A stretch of DNA of 64,000 nt from Bradyrhizobium monzae (GTDB lineage Bacteria > Pseudomonadota > Alphaproteobacteria > Rhizobiales > Xanthobacteraceae). Within the stretch, counting starts at the first letter, position 1, and every line of letters begins with the position of its first letter. A program made the translations under genes and the position numbers. Positions 50,013-59,356 of the stretch are shown in pieces. The stretch is taken from the NCBI RefSeq assembly GCF_021458635.1, contig NZ_JAIRDQ010000001.1, forward strand, positions 372,001 through 436,000. The letters run 5' to 3'. A model generated the notes under the pieces. The model was not told the origin of the DNA. It saw nothing but the letters and a program-made list of their open reading frames with translations, and did not search any database.

Positions 50013-51269
50013 CTAGGCTCGGCCATGTGAGACGCGCGAGCGTCGTGCCAGCGAGTCGACGATGACCGCGACGGCAAGCACTGCACCCGTGATCATGTAC
50101 CGAAGCGACGAAGACAGATCGAGCAGCGTAAGGCCGCTGGCGATCGACTGGATGACGATGATACCGAGCAGTGCGGAATAGGCGCTGCCGCGGCCGCCAA
50201 ATAGGCTGGTGCCGCCGATGACAGCGGCGGCGATGGCGTTAAGGTTCACGTCCCCCGTGCCGGCCTGCTGGCTGGAAGATGCCAGCCGTGCGGCGGCAAG
50301 GATACCGCCCGCGGCTGCCAGCGTGGAGCACAGCATGAAGGCGCTCGTATTGATCCGGCGAACGTTGATGCCGGCACGACGGGCGGCCTCGCGATTGCCT
50401 CCGACCGCGCTCATCGAGCGGCCCCATTTGGTCCGCTTCAGCGCGTAGTTCATGACCACGCACAAGCCGACGAACAGGCCGAACATCCACGGAACGCCGC
50501 GCGCGAGATTGAGATAGTAGACGATGAATTCGAGCACGACGACGACCAGCACACCCTTCAGCAAAAGGCGGCCGAGTGAGCTTGCAGACAGCCCCGCCGC
50601 TCGCCTGCGCGCTGCCATGCGGTAGCCGGTCGCGAATAGGACCACGCCGGCAAGTGCCGCCAGCGCGTAGGATACGATCGGCGGCATGACCAGCATCTGT
50701 CCGAAATTGACCAGCGGCGATCCGTAGGGAAGATTGATCGAGCCGGACGAGCCGAGCAGATAGAGTTGCAGGCCGAGCCATGCCAGCAGGCCGGCCAGCG
50801 TCGAGACGAAGCTCGGCATGCCAAGGCGGTTGAACAAGAAGGCATAGAGCGCGCCGATGGCGCCACCGAGCCCCAGCGCTGTGACGATCGCCACCGCCAC
50901 GGGCCAGTCCTGATTGACCCACAGCACGCCAACCAGCGCGGAGGAGAACCCGCTCACCGAGCCAACCGAGAGGTCGATCTCGCCGACCATCAGGATACAA
51001 ACGATGCCGAGCGAGATGACGCCCACGGTCGAGCAATCGAACAGCAGATTGACCAGATTGTCAGGCGCCAGGAAGACCGGGTTGAGGCTCTGGAATGCGG
51101 TGCAGATGATCAGCAGCCCGACCACCACCGGCAGAGAGCCGAGGTCGCCCGACCGCACGCGGTCGACAAAGCCGCCGATCGTGCTGCCGATCGTGTCCTC
51201 ATGTGCGACGCGCTCGTCGCGACGGTCCAGCAGCTGCGCGGTCGAAACCCGTTGTGTATTGTCGGTCAT
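50013..51269 (-). CDS. sugar ABC transporter permease, XylH/RbsC-type
   Basis: A 418-residue permease of the ribose/xylose (CUT2) class, with about eleven hydrophobic helices. The conserved block VGEIDLSVGSVSGFSSALVG and the later GGNREAARRAGINVRRIN are typical. The N-terminus is longer than usual by about 40 hydrophilic residues. It overlaps the ATPase gene by 4 bp (ATGA). It is the channel of the importer whose ATPase and binding protein lie upstream. Confidence 0.92.
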   Translation of the reverse strand: MTDNTQRVSTAQLLDRRDERVAHEDTIGSTIGGFVDRVRSGDLGSLPVVVGLLIICTAFQSLNPVFLAPDNLVNLLFDCSTVGVISLGIVCILMVGEIDLSVGSVSGFSSALVGVLWVNQDWPVAVAIVTALGLGGAIGALYAFLFNRLGMPSFVSTLAGLLAWLGLQLYLLGSSGSINLPYGSPLVNFGQMLVMPPIVSYALAALAGVVLFATGYRMAARRRAAGLSASSLGRLLLKGVLVVVVLEFIVYYLNLARGVPWMFGLFVGLCVVMNYALKRTKWGRSMSAVGGNREAARRAGINVRRINTSAFMLCSTLAAAGGILAAARLASSSQQAGTGDVNLNAIAAAVIGGTSLFGGRGSAYSALLGIIVIQSIASGLTLLDLSSSLRYMITGAVLAVAVIVDSLARRSRVSHGRA

Positions 51270-52090
51270 GGCCGCACCTCCCGCGACTGCTGCGCGCGGC
51301 GTCGGCTGGCACGCCGGGAGACCGAATTCTCGTCGGCGCCCGTGATGGCCGTGACCAGATCCTGGTTGGTCACGTCGGGTCCGAATTCGCCGTTGTTGCG
51401 GCCGAGGCGCAGCACCACGATCCGGTCGGCGACGGCGCGCACGTCCTCCATGTTGTGGCTGATCACGATGACGCCGAGGCCGCGGGCGCGCACACGCTCG
51501 ATCAGGTCGAGCACCTCAGCGGTCTGGGCGACGCCGAGTGCGGCGGTCGGCTCGTCGAGCAAGATAAGGTTCGGCTCGGTCAGCAGTGAGCGCGCGATCG
51601 CCACAGTCTGGCGCTGCCCGCCGGAGAGCGACGCAACGGGGTCACGCACGCTCGGAATGCGCGCCGACAGTTCGTTGAGCAACGTCCAGGCCCGGACCTC
51701 CATGGAAACCTCATCGAGCCTGATAGGATTGAGCTCGCGGCCCAGGAAGATGTTGGCGACCACGTCGAGATTCTCGCAGAGCGCCAGGTCCTGGAAGACC
51801 GTGGCGATGCCCAGACCAAGTGCCGTGGCCGGATCGGACAGGACGACATGTTCGCCATCGAAGGCGATCGTCCCCGAGGTGGGCTGGTGCACACCGGCAA
51901 GGATCTTCACCAGTGTGGATTTGCCGGCGCCGTTGTCGCCGACAAGCGCCACGACCTCGCCGGCATGAACGTCGAGATCGACGTCGGTCAGGGCGGACAC
52001 GGCGCCGAAATTCTTGGAAATGCCGCGAAGGCTCAGGACCAGTTCGCCTGGCCTCTGCTGCGGTTGATCGACATCCGAGATCGTGGACAT
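51266..52090 (-). CDS. sugar ABC transporter ATPase, single-domain CUT2 type
   Basis: A single ATPase domain of 274 residues from the start at 52090. Walker A VGDNGAGKSTLVK, signature LSGGQRQTVAIARS, Walker B LILLDEPTAALG and the switch His in VISHN are present. Sugar ATPases of this class usually have two domains (about 500 residues); here there is one, as in the FrcA-type importers of rhizobia. The start could also be the ATG at 52117, giving 283 residues; neither has a strong site. The permease gene overlaps by 4 bp. Confidence 0.9.
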   Translation of the reverse strand: MSTISDVDQPQQRPGELVLSLRGISKNFGAVSALTDVDLDVHAGEVVALVGDNGAGKSTLVKILAGVHQPTSGTIAFDGEHVVLSDPATALGLGIATVFQDLALCENLDVVANIFLGRELNPIRLDEVSMEVRAWTLLNELSARIPSVRDPVASLSGGQRQTVAIARSLLTEPNLILLDEPTAALGVAQTAEVLDLIERVRARGLGVIVISHNMEDVRAVADRIVVLRLGRNNGEFGPDVTNQDLVTAITGADENSVSRRASRRRAQQSREVRP

Positions 52091-52152
52091 TTCCGCGTCC
52101 GCCTTCCCTGCGTTCATCCCGGCCGCGGTGAGCGGCCGGGATACTGCTTCGC

Positions 52153-53226
52153 TTACTGCGTGATGCCGAGCTTCTTGCATCCGGCGGCATATCTGCCCGT
52201 GCAGAGCTGATCGGCGGTCTGAATCTTCTTGTCGATAATCTCCGTCTTCAGGTTCTGCTCGGTCACGACCGCCGGAATGAACAGCTTCGACGGCGTATTA
52301 AAGAGAGTGGTTTCCGCCTTGGGCGTACCGCCCGAGAGGAATTCCACCGCCGCCTGGGCCGCGGCAGCTGCAACGATCTCGCTGGGCTTGGATATCGTAT
52401 TGTACTGATCGCCGGCGATGATGAGCTGAAGCGCGGCAATCGTCGCATCGTTGCCTGTCACCGGAGGCACTGGATCGACACCGGCGGCCTTGAGAGCGGC
52501 AATTGCGCCACCGCCCGTACCATCATTGGCGGCGACGACGCCGAGAATCTTCTTGCCGAAGCGGGTGACCTGGCCGCTGGCCCATTGTTGCGCCTTGGGC
52601 GGCGCCCAGTCCGGCGTGTCGTATTCGGCGAGGATCGGATAGCCGCTCTTGTCGAGGCCCGCATGGATGCCCTTCTTGATGAGTCCCGCGGCGGCATCGG
52701 TCGGCGATCCATTGATCTGGAGCACCCCTTCACCTTCCTTCGGCGTGACCTTGGCGTCCTTCAGATGCTTGACCAACGATTCCGAGATGGCCTTGCCGAT
52801 GCCTTCATTGTCGAAGGAGACGTAGAAGTCGGCCTTGGCGTCGGGGATCGGGCGGTCGTAGGCGATCACCTTGATGCCCTGGGACTGCGCCATCTTGACC
52901 AGCGAAGCTGCGGCGGTCGAGTCGACTGGATCGAGCACGATCACCTTGGCGCCCTGCGAGATCACCGAGTTGAATTGCTGCTGCTGGCGCGCGGCGTCTG
53001 CACTGGCATTCTGGTAGATGACCTTGCAGCTCTGGCAGAGTTTCTTCATCTCGGCAGCAAAACCTGGATAGTCGTGCTGTTCGTAACGGGTGGAGGCCTG
53101 GTCGGGCATGAGGAAAGCAACAGTCGCGTCCTTCACCTCCGCAGCCTGCGAGAACGAGGCCGTTGCGCCGAGCAGCGACAGGACGAGCGCGGCTGTGCCC
53201 GTGGTCTTGAACGAGAGTTTCGTCAT
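52153..53226 (-). CDS. sugar ABC transporter substrate-binding protein (XylF-like)
   Basis: A 357-residue periplasmic binding protein with a signal peptide (residues 1-28, ending FSQAA). The mature part has two Rossmann-like lobes, with the XylF-type stretch ATVAFLMPDQASTRYEQHD, and VKMAQSQGIKVIAYDRPIPDA before the hinge. GNDATIAALQLIIAGDQ is the ligand-site block of the second lobe. It delivers a sugar or polyol to the permease of this operon. It is the first gene of the leftward operon, about 220 bp from the AraC regulator gene, which probably controls it. Confidence 0.92.
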   Translation of the reverse strand: MTKLSFKTTGTAALVLSLLGATASFSQAAEVKDATVAFLMPDQASTRYEQHDYPGFAAEMKKLCQSCKVIYQNASADAARQQQQFNSVISQGAKVIVLDPVDSTAAASLVKMAQSQGIKVIAYDRPIPDAKADFYVSFDNEGIGKAISESLVKHLKDAKVTPKEGEGVLQINGSPTDAAAGLIKKGIHAGLDKSGYPILAEYDTPDWAPPKAQQWASGQVTRFGKKILGVVAANDGTGGGAIAALKAAGVDPVPPVTGNDATIAALQLIIAGDQYNTISKPSEIVAAAAAQAAVEFLSGGTPKAETTLFNTPSKLFIPAVVTEQNLKTEIIDKKIQTADQLCTGRYAAGCKKLGITQ

Positions 53227-53444
53227 CCGGACTTCCCTTTCCGAAACTGGGTGTTAGAGTGCTACGCATTGATCTCTTGGAGACACGCCTTCCCTGCTTC
53301 CGCAGCCGGAGGGCAAACGGCGGTCAGCGCCGATATCCTCCGAAGCCACGCGGAATTTCCGGACAAGCAATCTCCTTCGCAGGCGGCCATCGGCGCGCCC
53401 GCGTCATTCTTCCCGTAATCGTCCTCCTCCCTTGCTCCTCCCGG

Positions 53445-54329
53445 TTAGGCGGCGCGAGCCGCGTTGATGTTGTCGGCCAGCAATCGTCTGAAGCGCGAGG
53501 GCGGCATGCCCTTCTCGGCCAGAAACTGCCGATTGAAATTGGAGAGATTGTTAAAGCCGACCTGGAAGCAGATGTCGGTGATGGATGCGTGCTCGTCGCT
53601 CATCAGTATCTGGCAGGCCAGATTGATGCGGAGCCGCTTGACGTATTGTACCAGCGACATCCCCGTGTGACGGCGGAACGAGCGCGAAAATGAGCTTTGC
53701 GACTGGCGGGCGATCGTCGCGAGATCTGCTTCGCCAAACGGCTGCGTCAGGTTCTCGCGGATGAAGGCGAGCGCCTTGTTCATCCCAGCCGACATGTAGC
53801 CGGACGGGTCGGGCAAATAGTTAGGGCTGGAGAGCGGCAGTGCACCCCGCGCGCGGCACAGCGTCCCCAGAATCATCATGAACAGCTCAATCCGACGCAC
53901 GCCCTTCGCCGCCACGATCTCCTCCATCAGCGGGGCGAGCTCCTTGCTTGTATTGCCTGAGAACAGCACGCCACGGCGGGAGGATTCCAGCAGCGCACCG
54001 AGGCCCGAAAGCTCAGGCATGAGCTTCATCGTGTCGCCTATGAATTCTTCGCTGAACTGGATGATGCGGCCGCGCAGCGGGATGGCGACGTCCACCGGCA
54101 GATCGCTCACCCAATTGTGCGGCAGGTTGGGTCCGGTGAGCACGAGATTGCCCGGCTCGAACTGGCCGATGAAATCGCCGACAAAGTAGCGACCGTTCGT
54201 CACCACGACCTGATGGATCTCGTATTCCGGATGAAAATGCCACCTGACCGTATGGAAGGGATACCCGTGCGACCAAGCCTTGAATGACTCGCCGCGCCGA
54301 ATCTGGACGACTTCCAGGTCTGGTTCCAT
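53445..54329 (-). CDS. AraC family transcriptional regulator
   Basis: A 294-residue regulator with an N-terminal cupin-like ligand domain (HFHPEYEIHQVV, GPNLPHNW) and a C-terminal double helix-turn-helix of the AraC class (LATIARQSQSSFSRSFRRHTG; ITDICFQVGFNNLSNFNRQF). The start at 54329 follows GGAGGGAACGG. It is encoded leftward just upstream of the sugar/polyol operon, with the first operon gene 218 bp beyond its stop, so it is the likely activator. The inducer is probably the transported polyol or sugar. Confidence 0.92.
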   Translation of the reverse strand: MEPDLEVVQIRRGESFKAWSHGYPFHTVRWHFHPEYEIHQVVVTNGRYFVGDFIGQFEPGNLVLTGPNLPHNWVSDLPVDVAIPLRGRIIQFSEEFIGDTMKLMPELSGLGALLESSRRGVLFSGNTSKELAPLMEEIVAAKGVRRIELFMMILGTLCRARGALPLSSPNYLPDPSGYMSAGMNKALAFIRENLTQPFGEADLATIARQSQSSFSRSFRRHTGMSLVQYVKRLRINLACQILMSDEHASITDICFQVGFNNLSNFNRQFLAEKGMPPSRFRRLLADNINAARAA

Positions 54330-54533
54330 ATCCGTTCCCTCCTGGGCCGGCCGGTCTGTAAACACCTGGCTCGTCCCCGATGGCTGAATTTTGCTCAGCT
54401 CTAGCTATTGCTGGAACCGTATCGGGTGGCAGCCGCTGCCGCCACCACGATTCAGATACCCAACCGATACTCTTTTGACATTCGTTGGCTGGGCACCGCA
54501 ATATCGACCGCCTTCAGGCTTGGTCCGGCTTCC

Positions 54534-55769
54534 CTACTCCAGGCTCTCCACCTGGCGCAGGCTGGGGAACAGCTTCATCCACAACAGCGCCACCGCCACC
54601 GTGCAGACGCCGCCGAGCACGGCGGCGGGCATGGCGCCGAACAGTGCCGCCGTCAGCCCGCTCTCGAACTGGCCGAGCTGGTTCGAGGCGTTGATGAAGA
54701 GGAAATTGACCGCGCCGACGCGGCCGCGCATCTCGTCGGGGGTGGCGAGCTGCACCAGCGAGAAGCGGATCACCACGCTGATCGTGTCGGCGGCGCCGAG
54801 AATCGCGAGCGACAGCACCGACAGCCACATCCAGGACGACAGCGCGAACACGATCGTGGCGACCCCGAACACGATCACCGCCTGGAACATGCGCAGGCCG
54901 ACGTGGCGCGTGATGGCGTGCCGCGCCAGCACCGTCGTCATCAGCAGTGCGCCGACGGCTGGCGCCGCACGCAACACGCCGAGTCCCATCGGGCCGGTCT
55001 GGAGGATGTCGCGAGCGTAGATCGGCAGCAGCGCCGTGACGCCGCCGAACAGCACGGCGAACAGATCGAGCGAGATGGTGCCGAGGATCGCCGGATTGCT
55101 GCGGATGAAGCGAACGCCGGCAAAGATATTGTCGGTGCTCTCGTCCTTCGCCACGGCTTGCGGGCGCGGCTGGATGAAGCCGGTCAAAATCATCCCAAAA
55201 ATCCAGAACACCAGCATCACGGCATAGGCGAGATGCGGCGCGATCGCGTAAGCAAAACCGCCGAGCGCGGGCCCGGTGATGGTCGCCACCTGGCCGGCGC
55301 CGCTCGCCACGGCCGTTGCGCGCTGGAGCGAGCCCTGTGGCGCGATCAACGGCAAGAGTGCCGCCGTGGTCGGGCTCTCGAACGCGCCGGCAATGCCGAG
55401 CACGAAGGTCGCGACGAAAATCTGCACTTCGCTGACGGCGCCGAGATAGGTGATCCCTGCGAGATAGAGCGCGGTCGCGGCTTCCACGAGCTGGCAGAGC
55501 TGGACCACGCGCTTGCGCTCAAAACGGTCGGCGGCGTGGCCGGCGACGAAGACGAGCAGCGCGGTGGGCGCGAACTGCACGAGCCCGACCATGCCGAGAT
55601 CGAAGGCCGAGCCGGTGAGGTCGTAGATCTGCCAGCCGATCGCGACCGCCGCGATCTGGCTGGAAAAGCGTGACAGGCTCCGCGAGAGCAGGAAGAACAG
55701 GAAGGCGCGGTGGCGGAGGAGCTCTCCGGCGCTGACCGCCGGACTGACGGATGTTGGCTGCTCTGGCAT
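54534..55769 (-). CDS. MFS transporter (enterobactin exporter EntS-like group)
   Basis: A 411-residue major facilitator protein with twelve helices, of the MFS_3 group. The opening GELLRHRAFLFFLLSRSLSRFSSQIAAVAIGWQIYDLTGSA, motif A AGHAADRFERKRV and the central loop ATPDEMRGRVGAVNFLFINAS are typical of the group that includes EntS. The start at 55769 has GAAGAGG just ahead; an ATG at 55871 would add 34 residues. The substrate is not predictable. The divergent NupC gene starts about 160 bp further on. Confidence 0.85.
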   Translation of the reverse strand: MPEQPTSVSPAVSAGELLRHRAFLFFLLSRSLSRFSSQIAAVAIGWQIYDLTGSAFDLGMVGLVQFAPTALLVFVAGHAADRFERKRVVQLCQLVEAATALYLAGITYLGAVSEVQIFVATFVLGIAGAFESPTTAALLPLIAPQGSLQRATAVASGAGQVATITGPALGGFAYAIAPHLAYAVMLVFWIFGMILTGFIQPRPQAVAKDESTDNIFAGVRFIRSNPAILGTISLDLFAVLFGGVTALLPIYARDILQTGPMGLGVLRAAPAVGALLMTTVLARHAITRHVGLRMFQAVIVFGVATIVFALSSWMWLSVLSLAILGAADTISVVIRFSLVQLATPDEMRGRVGAVNFLFINASNQLGQFESGLTAALFGAMPAAVLGGVCTVAVALLWMKLFPSLRQVESLE

Positions 55770-55928
55770 CGCCTCTTCGGTCACGCTCGGCTGGTCCGCC
55801 CCTGATATCGACGCGCTCCCCGCGTGGCTGACGCAGGCGTGCTTGTCAACAGCGGGCGGCTCCTGGGCCATCCGGCATTGCGTTTGCAACGCACGCGCGG
55901 GCATAATCATTGAGGGTTTGGGGACATC

Positions 55929-57179
55929 ATGCTGAGGCTGCAATCGACACTCGGTGTTTTCGCATTGCTGCTGATCGCCTTCGCGCTGGCGGAGAATCGG
56001 CGCGCGGTCTCGCTTCGGCAGGCGCTGATCGGCCTCGTCGTGACCTTCGTCACCGCGGTCGTGCTGTTGAAGGTACCGATCGTGGCGCATGCCTTCGGTG
56101 CCATCAACGACGCGGTCGGCGCCATCTCCGCGGCCTCGCGCGCCGGCTCCTCCTTCGTGTTCGGCTATGTCGGTGGCGGTCCCCTGCCCTTCGACCTGAA
56201 GGCGCCGGGCGCCGATTTCATCCTAGCGTTCCAGGCGCTGCCGATCGTGCTGGTCATGAGCGTACTGACCACGCTGCTGTTCTATTGGCGCGTGCTGCCG
56301 CCGATCGTGCGCGGCATGGCCTGGCTGCTCGAACGCACGCTCGGTGTCGGCGGCGCGGTCGGGCTCTCCACCGCCGCCAACATCTTCCTCGGCATGGTCG
56401 AAGCACCACTGTTCGTGCGGCCGTATCTGACGCAGATGAGCCGCAGCGAATTGTTTCTGGTGATGACCGGCGGCATGGCCGGCATCGCCGGCACCGTGCT
56501 GGTGCTCTACGCGACGCTGCTGGCGCCGCTCATCCCTGACGCGGCAGCGCATTTCGTGATCGCCTCGGTGCTGGGTGCGCCGGCCGCGATCCTCGTCAGC
56601 CTGATCATGGTCCCCGAGACATCCGACAAGCGCACCGGCGGCGCGCTGGAAGATCCGGAGATGGAAGTCTCCAGCACGATGGATGCGATCGTGAAAGGCA
56701 CGAGCGCGGGGATCGAACTGCTGATCAACATCGTCGCCATGCTGCTGGTGCTGGTGGCGCTGGTCTATCTCGTCAACGCCGCCCTCGGCCTGCTGCCCGA
56801 TATCGGTGGCGCCGCGATCTCGCTGCAGAGGTTGCTGGGCCTTGTGATGGCACCGGTATGCTGGCTGATGGGCTTGCCCTGGGATCAGGCCGTGACCGCC
56901 GGCAGCCTGATGGGCACGAAAACCGTGCTCAACGAGCTGATTGCCTATGTCGACTTCTCGAAGCTGCCGCCGGGTACGCTCGATCCGCGCTCCCGCCTGA
57001 TCATGCTCTACGCGATGTGCGGCTTCGCCAACTTCGCCAGCCTCGGCATCATGATCGGCGGCTTGGGAGTAATGGCGCCGGAGCGGCGCGACGAGATCAA
57101 TGCGCTGGGGCTGAAGTCGATCGTGTCGGGCACGCTGACGACGTGTCTGATGGGGGCGATCGTGGGGGTGTTGACGTAG
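55929..57179 (+). CDS. NupC/CNT concentrative nucleoside transporter
   Basis: A 416-residue concentrative nucleoside transporter. The family pattern is clear: the first hydrophobic segment, FVFGYVGGGPLPFDL, STAANIFLGMVEAPLFVRPYL (the nucleoside/ion site region) and TKTVLNELIAY. It imports nucleosides by proton or sodium symport across the inner membrane. It is convergent with the threonine aldolase gene (8 bp between stops) and divergent from the MFS gene. Confidence 0.92.
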   Translation: MLRLQSTLGVFALLLIAFALAENRRAVSLRQALIGLVVTFVTAVVLLKVPIVAHAFGAINDAVGAISAASRAGSSFVFGYVGGGPLPFDLKAPGADFILAFQALPIVLVMSVLTTLLFYWRVLPPIVRGMAWLLERTLGVGGAVGLSTAANIFLGMVEAPLFVRPYLTQMSRSELFLVMTGGMAGIAGTVLVLYATLLAPLIPDAAAHFVIASVLGAPAAILVSLIMVPETSDKRTGGALEDPEMEVSSTMDAIVKGTSAGIELLINIVAMLLVLVALVYLVNAALGLLPDIGGAAISLQRLLGLVMAPVCWLMGLPWDQAVTAGSLMGTKTVLNELIAYVDFSKLPPGTLDPRSRLIMLYAMCGFANFASLGIMIGGLGVMAPERRDEINALGLKSIVSGTLTTCLMGAIVGVLT

Positions 57180-57186
57180 GTCCTTT

Positions 57187-58254
57187 CTAAGCCAAAACTC
57201 CAGCCACGGTGCGAAATGCCACGACAGCGCGATCAATATCCGCATCGTCGATATGGCGATGAGTCACACAACGTAAGCGATGCCGACCCCAGGGCCTCGC
57301 CCTCAGCCCCGCCTTCTCGAGAGCCCCCGACCACGCGGCGCTGTCGCGCCCGGAGAGAGAGACATCGACCTGCACGATATTCGTCTGCGGGATTGTCGCG
57401 CGGAGCTTTGGACTGATCGCGTTCAGCGCATCACTCAGGGTTCGCGCACGCCGGTGATCCTCGCCCAGACGCGCACCCATGACCTGAACGGCCTCCAGGC
57501 CGGCGGCGGCCAGGATGCCGATCTGGCGCTGCGTGCCTCCCAGCATGCGGCGAAACCTGCGGCTCCGGTCGATCACGGCGCGCGACCCGGCGAGCACCGC
57601 ACCGGCGGGTGCGCTCAGGCCTTTCGACAGGCACAGAGAGACCGTATCGCAATGCCTCGCGACTTCGGCCGGCGCCGTTTCAAGGGCGACCGCGGCGTTG
57701 AAGAGCCGCGCACCGTCGAGATGCACCGGGACGCCGCGGGCCGACGCCATGGCGTGCACGGCCTGCATATGCTCCAGCGGCAGCACGGCGCCGCTGGCGT
57801 TGTTGTGCGAGGTTTCCATCGCGACAAGGGCGGTCCTGAGCTTGAGCCCTTCGCCCTGCAAGGCGTCTTCCAGCACATTCAGGTCCATCGCGCCGTCGCT
57901 ACCGGCAATGGCGAGATAGAACTGCCCCGTGAACGTCGCCGCCCCTCGTTCGGAGGTGTACATATGGGCATTCGCCTCCAGCACGATCTGCTCGCTGCGC
58001 TGCGACTGCGCCAGCGTCGCCAACAGATTGGCCATGGTGCAGCTCGGCACAAACAGGCCGGCGTCCTTGCCCATCGCCGCGGCCGCGACGGCCTCGAGCT
58101 CCTGCACCGTGGGGTCACCGTCCAGCCCGTCATCGCCGAGCGGCGCCGATGCCATCCGGGCATACATCGCCTCGGTCGGCTTGGTGACGGTATCGCTGCG
58201 CAGGTCGATGGGTTGCAACTCAGCGCCCGCCGGACTCGTGTCGTGTTGTGCCAT
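57187..58254 (-). CDS. low-specificity L-threonine aldolase
   Basis: A 355-residue PLP enzyme of the threonine aldolase family. The opening IDLRSDTVTKPTEAM and the block GDDGLDGDPTVQELE are diagnostic; the PLP lysine is in SLCLSKGLSAPAGAVLAG. It cleaves threonine or allo-threonine to glycine and acetaldehyde. It is leftward, 28 bp beyond the binding-protein gene, so the two are probably one operon: an amino-acid binding protein with a threonine-degrading enzyme. The divergent LysR gene is the likely regulator. Confidence 0.93.
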   Translation of the reverse strand: MAQHDTSPAGAELQPIDLRSDTVTKPTEAMYARMASAPLGDDGLDGDPTVQELEAVAAAAMGKDAGLFVPSCTMANLLATLAQSQRSEQIVLEANAHMYTSERGAATFTGQFYLAIAGSDGAMDLNVLEDALQGEGLKLRTALVAMETSHNNASGAVLPLEHMQAVHAMASARGVPVHLDGARLFNAAVALETAPAEVARHCDTVSLCLSKGLSAPAGAVLAGSRAVIDRSRRFRRMLGGTQRQIGILAAAGLEAVQVMGARLGEDHRRARTLSDALNAISPKLRATIPQTNIVQVDVSLSGRDSAAWSGALEKAGLRARPWGRHRLRCVTHRHIDDADIDRAVVAFRTVAGVLA

Positions 58255-58282
58255 CGCGAGAACCTTTAAAGCGCTTGCCGTA

Positions 58283-59203
58283 TTATTCGTAGACTGCCGG
58301 GTCGCCGGAATCGGTCGGGTTAGCCAGCGCCCGCTTGAGGGCGGCGCTCATCGGAAAGTTCAGGTTGAGGCCATGCGGCGGGATTGGTGAATTGAAATAT
58401 TTGTCGTAGAGCGCCGCAATCTTTCCGCTCTTCATCAGGTCGATCACGGCCTCGTCGACCATCTTCTTGAAAGCAGGATCATCCTTGGGTTCGAGGATGC
58501 CGTAAGGCGCCATCTCGAGACTCTTGCTGCCGATCAGGAAGTCATCCGGCGTCCTGGACGAGGCGACCGTGGCATAGGCGAGACCGTCATCGTTGGCTGA
58601 GCCGGCCACCCGGCCCGTCGACACCAACAAGAAGGTCTCGGCGGTGTCCTTGGCCGGCACGACCGTGATGCCAAGATTGTTCTTGGCGTTGATCAGCGTA
58701 ATCACCTTGAAAGTCTGACCTCCGGCTTGGGCGGAGATGGCCTTGCCGCGAAACGAAGCCGGGTCGTTGACATCGACCCCGCCATCCTTGCGCGCGACGA
58801 GGACGACCTGCGCAACAAAGATGGTGGGAGAAAAGGCGGCGAGTTTATGCCGCTCGAGATTATTGGTCGTGTTGCCGCATTCGAGATCGATCGTACCGTT
58901 GGCGAGCAGCTGTATACGTGTCGCCGAGGTGATGGGGTTATAGCGAATCTCGAGCTTGGGGAGCTTGAGGGCCGTCTTGATCGCCTGCACGACTTGTTCA
59001 CAGATTTCCACGGTGTAGCCGACCGGCTTCTGGTTACCGTCGAGATAGGCGAAGGGCACCGAAGTTTCGGGATACCCCAACGTGATCGAGCCGCTCTCAC
59101 GGATCTTGTCCAGCCTGCTCGCACCCTGGGCCATGGCCTCGCTGGAAAGAAGAACGACAGCGACGGTCGCCGCGACGAGTGCCTTCATCGTTGTCGTTTT
59201 CAT
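58283..59203 (-). CDS. amino-acid ABC transporter substrate-binding protein (GltI/family 3-like)
   Basis: A 306-residue family-3 periplasmic binding protein. The signal peptide is residues 1-25 (ending SEAMAQG), and the opening RLDKIRESGSITLGYPETSVPFAYLDGNQKPVGYTVEIC is the hallmark. NGTIDLECGNTTNNLERHK matches the glutamate/aspartate-type GltI/AatJ group. ATG at 59203 follows AGAGGGACGAG; the longer open frame is ignored. No permease genes lie adjacent, so it uses a transporter encoded elsewhere or is part of a reduced locus. The threonine aldolase gene is 28 bp downstream. Confidence 0.9.
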   Translation of the reverse strand: MKTTTMKALVAATVAVVLLSSEAMAQGASRLDKIRESGSITLGYPETSVPFAYLDGNQKPVGYTVEICEQVVQAIKTALKLPKLEIRYNPITSATRIQLLANGTIDLECGNTTNNLERHKLAAFSPTIFVAQVVLVARKDGGVDVNDPASFRGKAISAQAGGQTFKVITLINAKNNLGITVVPAKDTAETFLLVSTGRVAGSANDDGLAYATVASSRTPDDFLIGSKSLEMAPYGILEPKDDPAFKKMVDEAVIDLMKSGKIAALYDKYFNSPIPPHGLNLNFPMSAALKRALANPTDSGDPAVYE

Positions 59204-59356
59204 CTCGTCCCTCTCTTGGCGAATGTCCGTGACGCCGTCCACGGGGGCTGAGCAACGACAGGGCAGCTCCCTGCGAACGGCGTCATGCTCTGGACTATCG
59301 TCCAAAAGCTCGATCTGATGAAATTCCAGTTTCGTACTCACCTATACGGATTTGAT

